Positions 11,799-22,289 of a stretch of DNA of 64,000 bases are shown in pieces (the stretch's first letter is position 1; each line of letters starts with the position of its first letter). This DNA comes from Maratus speciosus (lineage: Eukaryota; Arthropoda; Arachnida; Araneae; Salticidae). Below the pieces are notes generated by a model. That model had not been told where the DNA came from and searched no databases. It saw only the letters and a program-made list of their open reading frames with translations. The DNA is taken from NCBI GenBank assembly GCA_963932465.1, contig OZ010790.1, forward strand, positions 351,193,087 to 351,257,086, given 5' to 3'. Both the position numbers and the translations under genes were made by a program.

Positions 11799-12889
11799 AC
11801 ATTAAAACATAATAAACTGGATGTAGTCGAACAATGCATGTAATAATGAGAAAAATTCGCCATTATATGTTTAAAATGCAGCAACCTAACACGAGTAAGT
11901 TAAAAAAAAAAATTCGACAACTCTAACTTACCATAAAGGAAGAGTTAGACACCTCGATTGCTATCCAGTACGTACGAAGATTATACTTGAAATCATTCTT
12001 TTTGTTTCGATATTTGATATTGTTTGGTATTTTTTTCTGGTGTGTATTTTGGAATACCTTTTATTTTTACACAAAAATCAAATTAAAAAAAAAAATCACT
12101 GTTGAGGCATTCGCAAACTATGGGTCACGGGACACGTTCGGGGGATTGCGGATTCATCAATAATGCTTCCTTATCATAAAAAAAAGAACGTTAAATATGC
12201 ACTTCATCTCTAATCTAAAATGAAATGCGAAATTTTTTAGTTCAAATACGAAATGAAAATTCCTTGAAATTAAATGAAAACAGTGTAAAAAAGAGTGTGT
12301 GTAGAGAGCGACATTTGCATTGAAATAACTCACATGCATAAGAAGTAAGGATGTATTATTAAACATATATTGAACATTTGAATTACTAAACAAATGAACA
12401 ACTCCGTTTACTGGGTAACATAATTTCGACAACAACCCGTTCAGGAAATGCATCATTTACGCGAATTTTATTCTTTTGGTACCACTTTTTGTTAATTATT
12501 TGGCTTAACTTTATAAATTACGATTGGTTTGAGGACTTTTAAGTCGAGGAGCCTGGGATCCTTGCCCCACATCCCCGTCACATAAGATGGTGCAGGTTAA
12601 ATTAAATAGCAAAATTCATAGCTGGTAGCAGTTAGGGCATAAAAAGTAAAGATCTAATAGGAAATGCTTGGGAAAAGAGAAAAAAAAACAATAACAATAA
12701 AAGGATAAGTCTAGAAGGAAGTTTAAGTATGGCATTAGAACAATAAGATATATTTTTGTATTTTATAAAATTTTTAATTTTTTGTAACATTTTTTATATA
12801 TTTTTAAAGTTTTTTATAGATTTTTTTATAATCTTTATATGAACAGAGTAGAAAAATCAAGAAAAGTGAGAGTGATAATATAGAAAGGG
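11799..12889. other. AT-rich noncoding
   Basis: No supported feature. A small GC-richer patch near 12115-12155 does not form a recognisable gene. Confidence 0.5.
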
Positions 12890-13250
12890 GGAAAGGGCAG
12901 CCTAGGCCTAATGACTGGTGGAAGTGCGTTTTGGATCCGCACGGGGTGCCGCAGCTTTTCTGGAACCTGTGCCGTCCTAGAGTTGAGGCAATGCCGCGAA
13001 CGACCATACGCATTAGCGTTGTCCTGACAAGGACCAGCCCTCCCGGATTTACATCGCCCGACATAAAGGCAAGCAGCTGTTGGAAACATGTCGATGAACG
13101 CCATAGCAGTGCCAAATCCAAAGCTTCGAATAACGCTGAGGCCCTGAAAAGAGCCAGCCCACCCGCTGTACAGTGCTTGGCTACTGGAGCTAGACTGAGT
13201 GAGCGCCGGCTGAATGTTCATGTGTTGAAATATATTCCTACTTTTCATAT
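12890..13250. other. GC-richer patch with open frames on both strands, unidentified
   Basis: About 360 bp clearly richer in G+C than its surroundings. Open frames exist on the plus strand (12931-13341) and in two frames on the minus strand (13248-12835 and 13121-12804, the latter open well upstream of its ATG). I recognise no domain in any of them. It could be an exon, a retrocopy fragment or a transposon coding piece. The absence of stops in several frames follows partly from base composition, so it should not be counted as a gene. Confidence 0.3.
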
Positions 13251-13544
13251 TTCCAATTGTTTATTGAGAAACTTTTACTGTATAATGAAATTCAGTTATG
13301 AAATACTAACATTCATCATTTTTAAGTGTATAAGCAATTAGCATGAAAATGGTTAGTCAAACGTAATTCAATATATTTTTCACCTTAATATATTTAAAAT
13401 CTATAATTAACAGAGATAAAAAAGCAAATAACCCCAAATTAATAACAAATATTTTTCTCACGTTAATAATCTATGATGCAAATTATTCTATGTTTTCTCT
13501 AGTGATTTTCAGACAAATAGTCTAGTAAAACTAGGTCCAAAAAG

Positions 13545-13745
13545 ATTAAGGTGTAAAATTTTGGAGTGAGTATTTTTAGCGTCTTACTTTATGTTTTCGA
13601 ATGTGCTGAACACGAATCTGAAGTTATCCTACAAAAACTTTCTCGGCAAATATCATGAAAGAACCACAAAAAATCGCAGATATTTGTGGTTTTGGCTTAT
13701 AACTTGCAAAGTTAGCCTTTTACGTAAAAGGTGACCCTATATTAA
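13545..13745. repeat. Dispersed repeat copy A, first part
   Basis: The sequence from GTGTAAAATTTTGGAG through GACCCTATATT aligns in inverted orientation with 18660-18885. Shared blocks include GTCTTACTTTATG, GAATCTGAAGTT, TTTCTCGG and TTTTGGCTTA. Copy A resumes at 15873, so it is interrupted by the tandem-repeat element in between. Confidence 0.75.
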
Positions 13746-13749
13746 AAAA

Positions 13750-15872
13750 GTCCTTCCGGCCAGTGCCGGGAGGAAGAGGTAGCTTTCATATTCCTTATTT
13801 TTAAAAAGCTAGCCTATGTTATTCAAACACACGAAGCTCAATTTGGTGGAAATCGATTATAGAAGATTCAATACTAATTTTTATCAATACTAAATCCTTA
13901 TGAATGAGAATTTCTTGAAATTAGTCAGCTTTATCCAAGATGCTTTTATTTAAAGTAACTTATATTTGGTTGCCAAATTCGGCGATATCTTGAAGTGCCT
14001 GCCATTTTAAGACAACATGGTGGATGAGGCCGACCCGTGAACTTGGTCGAGACCTCAGAAATTCCTGTACACATGCTCACTCATATCGGAATCGGTTGAT
14101 ATATACGAGTGCTGCGCAGGCAAAAAATCAGATTTTTCAAAATTTCACCCACATAAAGAAATTCAAACTGCCATTTTTTAGATAAAGACAAAACAAAAAA
14201 AAAGCTCTGGAATCCTTATATCAAGGTCATATACTTAAGAAAGAAATCTTTTTCAATTTCTAATTTTTTGCACCTAACTTTAAATATATTTTTTTTTATT
14301 TAATGGCCGCCATTTTTAAACAAGATGGCCGATGAAGCTGGCCAGCGAACTTGGTCGAGACATTGCTATATACTATCCAAATTCCTTCTTACATCCAAAT
14401 AGGTTAATAAATACGTGTGTTATAGCGTGACAAATATCAGATCGTTTCAAAATGTCAGCCATGCTAGAAATTCAAAGTGCTATAACTCAGCCATTTTTTA
14501 ACATATAGACGAAACAAAAACTGCTCCGGTATCTATGTATTAAGGTCCACATAAGAAAAAAATCGTTTTCATTTTCATTTTTTTATACCTCATTTTAAAT
14601 TAAATTTTCTTTTAATTTTTTTAAATGGCCGCCATTTTGAAACAAGATGACGGATGAAGCTGGCCAACGAACTCGGTCGAGACATTATATGTACTATGTT
14701 CACACCAAGTTACATTCAAATCGGTTCATAAATACGCCTGTTATCGCATGACAAAAATCAGGTCGTTTCAAAATGACAGCCACAATAGAAATTCAAAATG
14801 CTATAACTCAGCCATTTTTTTAGATATAGACGAAACAAAAACTGTTCCGGAATCTTTGTTTTAAGGCCAAATACATAAGAAAAAATCTTTTTCATTTTCC
14901 AATTTTTTGGTACCTTATTTTAAATTTTAAATTTAAAAAAAAATTAAAGGCCGCCATTTTGAAACAAGATGGCGGATGTAGCTGGCCAACGAACTCGGTC
15001 GAGACATTGGTATGTACTATGTACACACGAAGGTACATCCACATCGGTTCATAAATACGCCTGTTATCGCGTGACAAAAATCAGGACGTTTCAAAATGTC
15101 AGCCACGCTAGAAATTCAAAGTTCTATAACTCAGCCATTTTTTAAGATATATACGAAACAAAAACATCTCCAGAATCTTTGTATAAAGGTCAAATACATA
15201 AGGAAAAAATATTTTTCCATTTTCAATTTTTTGGTACCCCATTTCAAATTTTAAATTTTTTAAAAAATTTTAAATGGCCGCCATTTTGAAACAAAATGTC
15301 GGATGGAGCTGGCCAAAGATCTCGGTCGAGACATTGGTATGTACTATGTTCACACCAAGTTACATTCAAATCGGTTCATAAATACGCCTGTTATCGCATG
15401 ACAAAAATCAGGTCGTTTAAAAATGACAGCCACGCTAGAAATTGAAAGTGCTATAACTCAGCCATTTGTTAAGATATAAACATAACAAAAACTGCTCCGT
15501 AATCTTTGTATCAAGGTCAAATACATAAGAAAAAAATATTTTTCAATTTTTAATTTTTTGGTACCACATTTCAAATTTAATTTTTTTTTTTAAATTTTAA
15601 ATGGCCGCCATTTTGAAACAAGATGGCGGATGAAGCTGGCCAACGAACTCGGTCGAGACATTGGTATGTACTATGTACACACCGAGTTTCATCCAAATCG
15701 GTTCATAAATACGAGAGTTACAGTATGACAAAGATCAGATATATATCAACTTTTGAACGGAGGGTGGTTTCGGGGTCTGGGGGTCATGATCGATGAAAAT
15801 ATACCAAAATTTTTTGAAATCGCTTTCCTCCGAACGGCTGCAATAGGTAGCTTTTTGTAAAGAAAGCTACCT
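13750..15872. mobile_element. 2.1 kb insertion carrying a 321-bp tandem array, hairpin ends
   Basis: Comparison with the uninterrupted copy of the flanking repeat (18491-18890, inverted) shows that about 2.1 kb was inserted at a TAAAA/TATAG-type site. Near the left boundary is a GC-rich imperfect palindrome (13752-13773) and AGGTAGCTTTC at 13777-13787. The right boundary ends GAAAGCTACCT at 15862-15872, the exact complement. Each end also folds: AGGTAGCTTT with AAAGCTACCT at 15845-15872 (10-bp stem, 8-nt loop), and an equivalent hairpin with one bulge near 13777-13816. No protein is encoded. The transposon class is unknown. Confidence 0.55.
13985..15760. repeat. Tandem array, about 321-bp unit, about 5.5 copies
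   Basis: The landmark GCCGCCATTTT (first copy degenerate) recurs at about 13997, 14306, 14638, 14950, 15277 and 15604, giving spacings of 309-332. Each unit has the order GCCGCCATTTTGAAACAAGA, a GCTGGCCAACGAAC block, TCGGTCGAGACATT, ATCGGTTCATAAATACG and CTATAACTCAGCCATTTTTT. Divergence is highest in the first unit, which is typical of a decaying array edge. Confidence 0.9.
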
Positions 15873-16045
15873 AATACAGACGAGCAAATTACCTACAATT
15901 CATGGCCTTATAATTTTTTTGTACGACAAATGGCTTCCATAGAGGCACTGAAAATTCGGCGAAAGCCAGTAATTTTGGAAAATCGCAAAAAAGATATTCT
16001 TTTACAGCCTTTCCGTTCATAAAACTAAAAGTAAGCATTTTACTT
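15873..16045. repeat. Dispersed repeat copy A, second part
   Basis: This aligns inverted to 18491-18665. Shared blocks include ACGAGCAAATTACCTACAATTC against ACGAGAAATTACTTACAATTC, then GCCAGTAATTTT and ACTAAAAGTAA. It continues copy A after the inserted tandem-repeat element. Confidence 0.7.
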
Positions 16046-16103
16046 TAAACATTTGCTAAAGTACTTAATTATTATTAGGTTATATATTATTATGATATAG
16101 ACA

Positions 16104-16766
16104 TACAGTATGACCTCGAAAATCTGGAATTCAGAGATCCGGCAACTTAAAAAATCCAGCATCAAAGTCATTTTCTCAACCTTTTTTTCACTTCCAACCA
16201 GCGGGAGGGGTAAAAATAGCAATTGTTTACGAATTAAAAACTGAGATCAAAAACGATGCATTAGCAGGCAGTGAGATCGCTTACGCTGTGCTAAATAGAA
16301 CACTCGATAACGCTGGTAGCAGCTCAGGGGAACGAGGACGGCGACTTAGCAGGTTATAAGGTCTCACCGAAAAAATGCATAAATTTGACGGTAAAATGTA
16401 TGTCCTCTTTATAGAAACAAAACCGAGGTTGGTCGCTTTTATAAAATCCAAGAAAGAAAATAGTTATATGGCATTGATGCTTGAGACATTATATGAGAAG
16501 AAATGACTACACTGCTTATAGAGGCTTTTTTTGTTTTGTTCTTTTAACATAGAAAATATGATATCAACTAAAGTAAATTTTTTAAACATTCAGTTTTCTC
16601 TTTTTCTAACATTAATATAATTTGGGTATGAATTAAATTACGAATAAATGTCCCTATCAAGAAAATCGTAAGTACTTATGATATTTTTTCAGAAAATCTG
16701 TAATTGTCAAAAATCTGGCTTAGTCTAAATCCCGATAACTCCAGATTTTTTATATTATACTATGTA
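16104..16766. mobile_element. pogo/Tigger-like MITE
   Basis: The left end is TA then CAGTATGACCTCGAAAATCT, followed by repeated ATCCGGC/ATCCAGC-type motifs. The right end, reverse complemented, reads CATAGTATAATATAAAAAATCTGG with the same CCAGATTTTT motifs (16708-16716 and 16740-16750). Ends of the type CAGT...CCTCGAAAATCCGG with repeated ATCCGG words are typical of Tigger/pogo elements (family knowledge). There is no transposase over about 660 bp, so it is nonautonomous. The right terminus is diverged, so its exact boundary is approximate. Confidence 0.6.
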
Positions 16767-16802
16767 TTAATATGTATTGATTAGTTGTTTGAGTGAAAAA
16801 CA

Positions 16803-17640
16803 GGCACGAAATGATGCGGATACACTTATTGTCACCACAGCAAGGGATCTTACACAACAACATAACTCTGCAGTTATTGAGGCTCAAAACATCTATTGGC
16901 TAGTAATCATGATTTTTCGCTCATGTGTGTACATTCAAACGTATACTTTCTAAAGCCAGGTAAAGGGACAGTTTCACCACTCAATTTTTCTTCTGACTGC
17001 AAACTGTATAAATCGATTGCTAACAACATATTATTTTTGAATGCCATGGGACGCTGTGATACTACTTCAGCCTTGTTCAAAATAGGAAGGATGGGGTTTC
17101 TCAGACTCTCAAGAAAAACCCTGCATTAGCTTATGCCATTGAGATTTTTAAAAATCATATGGCAGATGCTGATGCAGCCACTGATGATGGCAATCTTTTT
17201 TTTTTTTTTTTGGTCTCATTGTATAAATTTGCTAACAAGGAAGTCACGGCCTTAAACAAGTTCAGGTATTTATTTTACCTTATGTGTGCATGCAAGACAT
17301 CCATTTGGCGTCTTTACCTCCTCTTGAGTCTAAAGCTTAGCAGCATTTCTTGAGGGTGTATTTTCAAGTGCAGCAGTGGCTTGGGAATGAAAAAGATCCT
17401 GAACAATGGGGTTGAAAGATAAAAAAAAATGGTCACCAGCACCTCAAGTCGTTTTGAAACTTATTTCTTGCAAATGCAAGAAGACTTGCCAGGAAAACAG
17501 TGGATGCAAAACCCAAGCCTCAAGTGGTCCAATATGTGTGTGAACTGCGAAAGCAGCGGCAATAACAGGCCCCTTACTGAAATCGAAGGAGACGGAGATG
17601 ATCCGGAATTCTCTGAAGCACTTGAAGGTAACTATGCATA
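16803..17640 (+). pseudogene. Relic of a transposon-associated PIN-like/CXC (tesmin/TSO1-like) protein
   Basis: Reading across frames shows ordered motifs: ARNDADTLIVTTA (from about 16805), IYFLKPGKG-like sequence near 16940-16965, LFLNAMGRCDTTSALFKIGR (17034-17093), LASLPPLESKA (about 17308), FLRVYFQVQQWLGNEKDPEQ (about 17345-17407) and a C-terminal part where SSNMCVNCESS-like residues replace a cysteine-rich segment. I recall this order from many predicted invertebrate proteins annotated as tesmin/TSO1-like CXC-domain proteins that behave as multi-copy, transposon-borne genes. That is recollection, not a search. Several frameshifts, in-frame stops (for example after KA near 17340), a poly-T insertion at 17195-17210 and loss of the expected CxC cysteines show that it is dead. 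Its N-terminal part is missing; the Tigger-like element ends just upstream. Confidence 0.65.
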
Positions 17641-17960
17641 AATAATTCCATTTCCCATTATTTTCTCACTAACTTTTTTATTTTTGTGATCAAAATATGT
17701 ACCCTAATACAGTGTGTATAAATATTTAATTTTCAATCAATTAGAACTAAATCAGAAATTACTTTTTTAAATGGTGTTTCCTAATGAAATAGACTAATAT
17801 GTTTTCTAAACTGAGGACGAAAATTAACCTATTCAAGACTTGAGTTATGATAGAGGGGATGTAAAAAATATGTAAAATTCATGTTCCGATAAAATGTTGT
17901 ATGAATCATTACTTATTTATTTACAATTAGTTCCGCCTTTTTAAAAATATTATGTGCACC

Positions 17961-18083
17961 ATGGCTGCTCAGGACGACCCTTTGGTGCTAGCAGCCTTCG
18001 ACTACGGCTGGGGCAACAAACTTCTCTCTCGGGACGAAAACGTCTCTTTCGCGCCCTTTTGTGTAAATAAATATTTTATTTAA
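17961..18083 (+). other. Short open frame in a GC-richer patch, unidentified
   Basis: A 40-codon frame starts at ATG 17961 in a strong Kozak-like context (CACCATGGC) and begins MAAQDDPLVLAAFDYGWGNK. G+C is higher than in the neighbouring DNA and codon use looks protein-like until about 18060, where AT-rich sequence takes over. I do not recognise the product. It could be the start of a decayed retrocopy or first exon; a possible donor GTAAAT lies at 18063, but splicing to the nearby TTAG acceptor gives an immediate stop. Confidence 0.25.
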
Positions 18084-18490
18084 TTAATTTCCTTAGGAAT
18101 AGAAGTATTGGAAGGCATGCTATCAATCATGCAACCCTTTGGCCAAGAGGGTAACTGATGTGTCTCATTTCAAGTCAAAAATCATTTAATAATAAGTGTT
18201 GTATAAAAAAATACTTAAATAATTATTTTTTTAATACTGTATAGCATTAAACAGTTGTCATACTAAACGTTCATTAATCGCTGTTTATCTTTTTGTTACA
18301 CCTATATAACCTAAAGTTAATGTTTTACATATTTGTGCAAACGTATAATGATGCATTTAATCTGTATGTCTTCAATAAAGAGGCAGCTGACTACTTCGTG
18401 CATTCGTCATTGTTTTTCTCATAACTATTCAAAGTTCGAAAAAATTGCTTACACATAATTTGTAGATAAGTTTATCTGCTTTTTCAAAGT

Positions 18491-18890
18491 ACAGGGTGTT
18501 GTAAAATATTTACTTTTAATGTTATGACCAGAAAGGGTGAAAAATAATGTGTTTTTTTTTAAATTTCGAAAATTACTGGTTTTCGTCGATTTTTCAACGC
18601 CTCTTACGAAACCATATGAGGTACAAAAAATTTATAATAACCTGAATTGTAAGTAATTTCTCGTCTATATTTTAAAATAGGATGACCCTTTTCGTAAAAA
18701 TTTTGCTTTGCAAGTTGTAAGCCAAAACCCAAAAAATCTGCGATGTTTAGTCTTTTTTTTATGATTTTTCCTAATTTCCGAGAAAACTTTTATAGGACAA
18801 CTTCAGATTCGTGTTATCATATAAACACAAAAAAAAAACATAAAGTAAGACACCAAAAACAATTACACCAGAATTTTCGAGCTCGAACTG
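18491..18890. repeat. Dispersed repeat copy B (inverted relative to copy A)
   Basis: This begins TACAGGGTGTTGTAAAATAT and runs to about 18890. It is the reverse complement of 15873-16045 joined directly to 13545-13745, so it preserves the state without the 2.1 kb tandem-array insertion. The CAGGGTG start is reminiscent of terminal repeats of hAT-type elements, but the far end is not defined, so no class is assigned. Confidence 0.7.
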
Positions 18891-18959
18891 TAATTTGATT
18901 GGACTGAAAACGTTCACGCAGAGGGAAAAAATTAATATTTACTGGAGAATTATACTGGA

Positions 18960-18990
18960 CATTATACACCAGAATTATTGGTGTATAATG
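18960..18990. repeat. Perfect palindrome (12-bp stem, 7-nt loop)
   Basis: CATTATACACCA at 18960-18971 and its exact complement TGGTGTATAATG at 18979-18990 are separated by GAATTAT. It lies 70 bp beyond repeat copy B. It has no GC-rich stem or T-tract that would mark a terminator. Confidence 0.8.
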
Positions 18991-21900
18991 AATAAAGTGG
19001 ATGCGACATAATATTCAAACATTTACAAACAATTAAAGAAAAATATACCCTGAATTTAAATAAATGTTTACTGATGTTTCCTCAATTTGAATATACAATT
19101 TTTATTTTCATGTCGTAATTTAAAACACAGTCCTTGCGAAGGCTTTGATTGGCAGAAGATCTGATATGTTGACTAATAATGTATATTCTATATATTTACT
19201 TATGAATATACTTCATTACGTAGGTTAATAGCAGTGTAATACAAAATATTTATTATTTAAAAATATTCATGTATTCGGAATTGCAATCACGATATCTTTG
19301 TTTGCTACATAAATTATGTATGTCCTATAAAAACACAAATATACAAGGTGTACGTTACTTATTCATGATAAAATTTTAATAATTTTTCAGACAATACACG
19401 AATTATGTAAGTGTTTTCACAATATACCAAAAATTATTTTTCTTATGAAATTTAATTTACGTATATGTTTATAAAAATCTTTCAAACATTGGAAATCTAT
19501 AAATATTAAATAAATATTTCAAATAAAAAAGCTGAATAGGTTTAAAAGGGAAAAAAAAACCTTTACATTTTTTATTTTGTTTGTGCATTTTGATATTATA
19601 ATCAATAAATGTTTCTGTTGAAATTGAATTGAAGTAAGTTCAGAATGAAGTTCGACCCTTTCAGCTATATTTCTAATTTTTTTTTATATAATTTATGATC
19701 ATAGGCAAAAAAATTAGCTAAAAAAGATAAAAGCATAGTTACTATAAAAGGACAAAATTAATTTATATTATTTGATTTAAAAAAAATTATATCTATTAAA
19801 GAAATAGTTAAAATATATAAAATATATTTCTGAAAGCTGCATATATACGTCGCTGCTCCAATTCTTCAAACTAGAGCAGTGTTCCCCATCCGTTTATCGA
19901 TATTACTCAACAAAGAATCTTTAAAATGACGATTCATACCTGCTACTCCATAACTTATATTTCTTTGTATTAAAAAGAGGGATGAATAATATAACAACAG
20001 GGCCCAAAAGAACGCTATATGAATAAGGATTAACAATTCTACAGGTTATTTCGCATTTTTAAACTTAGCAAACAGGTAATATTTCTATCACAAATATATT
20101 TTTAACATAATAGTTCTATAAAAGCAATGATACCATACGAATTCGTCTTTATGCAATAAAGAGTTTTGTTGTTACTTTCGAACTTACCTCAGTATAAAAC
20201 AAAAGTATTTTACAGTCTGCATTTTTATCTTGACAACATTTATTGAAGAGCATCTCATTCTTGGCATTCAGTTTAGTACTGTTTATGTATTTAATAACAT
20301 ATTTTAACAACTCATAAGAATGATTACATGGTTCTTACGGGGCCTTGCATTTTTAAACTAATAAATTCTTCGGTGCCAGCATTTTCTTATAGAAAACCTC
20401 TTCTTATAAAAGGCGAAATTTCGTACGTTTAAATTAGATTTATTTTTGTATTAAAAAAAAATACTGATGTTTACCTTAATAATAACGGTATCCGTACGAA
20501 CCCTGGAGTAAAATGTTTTTGGACACACTGAAATTTCACTATAAATAACACAAATAGGATTTTAAACAAGGACAAAAAGTATGTTTTCCCCATCATAACT
20601 GGCGTGCATATTTTTAATTTCAAATTTGATGTTTATTTCATGATATATATGTATTTACTGTGAATGAAGCCTGAATTAGGATAATAAAAGAATTACTATT
20701 TAAGCCGTTGATTGTGCAAGTGGGTCATATCTATTTTATATAATTACTGGATGATCACTTTGAAAATCAACGGATTTGTAATACCGTTGACCAAATTATT
20801 AAAGTATTAGGAATATATTTATATTGATATTAAAAGACCTTTATTGCTAAAGGATTTAAAACATAATTATTTCGTTAATTTGTAATAAGATTTAGCTTCA
20901 TCTAATAATGATATTTTTCACAATATGCACTTACCACAGTTTCAAAACAACGGCTCATTTACACATTTACTTCTTTGATGCGCATTTGGCATTCAAGAAT
21001 TTTAAAATGTTTGTAGCTCCTCGTTCTAGCGTTTCGGTAATTTTTAGATTAAATGCGTTCAAGACAGTTAGTTTAAGATACATCTTTAAGTAGTTTCACG
21101 TATAAAAACTTCTTCATGCCATGCATACCAAAACTAATAAAAACAAAAAAACGTATTCAATAAATAGTCGAAAACAAACATTTAAAAAATATGAAATACA
21201 TTATTAGACAAAAAAATTATAGAAGTTTTGATGTACATAATATTTGATGCCTAAAGATAGTTAAAAGGTTTTAATATAATTATTCTGGTATTATTACTAT
21301 TTTCAACTTTACATTGATAACTTTTGAAAATTCCATATTTTATTTTATTGTTCATTTTTTTTGCTTATTACTTTAAAATTTTAGACTATAACACTTTATT
21401 TCCTAAATAACTAAAAACAAATTCAGAGGATGGGCTTAGTATAAATTTGGAATCGCCCCCTAAAAATCAAATTACACCCCTTTGGTTTACCTACTTGACA
21501 TAACCCAGTCCTATTTGTTGGTCATCATAACTGCAAACTGCAGCACTAGTTTAATTCATTATAGCGATAAATATAGCATTTAGATGAGGAAAGATAATCT
21601 AACAGCAAGAATAAGCACGTGTATAGTTATTTTAAATTATTTCGTAGAAAGCTGAGATGAGTATCGTGTATGCTTAATCATAGGAATTGCATTATAAAAA
21701 TTAACAAGAAACAAATCATACCAAAATTCATGAAAAAAGACACTTGAATTATAGAAAGTTGTCATTATTTAAATGTCTGCTGTTGTAAATCAGTAAATAT
21801 TTGTATGGAATATATATTTTTTAAATATACGTTAACAAAAGAATTAAATTATTATTCCTGTTAACTTTAAAGATTGTCAATATATATTACCCGCATGACT

Positions 21901-22289
21901 TTTAAATGCTTATTTTTCTTTAATAATTAACTAGCAAAAGCCATGATTTGTTTGGATTCGTGAAGCATTATTTAATAAGATAAATATTTGAAAGTAAAAA
22001 TATTTTATAATATTATTTTCGCATCTTTATTAAGCAAAAACGTTATTTTATGTTTTGGCGCATTTTAATTTTAGAAATGTCAATTCAGCCAAGTAACTAA
22101 GAATTTCCTTGGAATTTTTTATTTATGATAATAATACATTCGAAGAGAGCTTGAAGAAAGTTACTTCTTCAAAATCTTATTTTCTGGAAAAACATTTGAA
22201 ATCCGCTCTTACTGATACTAAGAATTATTATTTGTAAAACTTTTCATTCTAATTTCTTCTTTTTTCTGTATGTTAGCATATGGGAATTT
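18991..22289. other. AT-rich noncoding, nothing recognised
   Basis: About 3.3 kb with no supported coding frame (20908-21093 shows no domain), no clear tandem repeat and no terminal inverted repeats found by eye. The 3-prime end of the minus-strand Helitron should lie in or just left of 22290, but no hairpin plus CTRR terminus could be identified with confidence. Confidence 0.5.

Noticed and set aside
12115..12160. hAT-type terminus or coding trace (GGGTCACGGGACACG)
   Set aside because: Too short and without a partner end or protein motif.
13010..13060. 2A-like or LINE N-terminal motif (SGDVNPGG on the minus strand)
   Set aside because: The required terminal NPGP is absent (NPGG) and no LINE coding sequence follows.
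12931..13341. Protein-coding gene on the plus strand
   Set aside because: Open frames exist on both strands in the same patch and none shows a recognisable domain.
18058..18096. Tiny intron following the frame at 17961
   Set aside because: Either possible splice leads directly to a stop codon, so it extends no reading frame.
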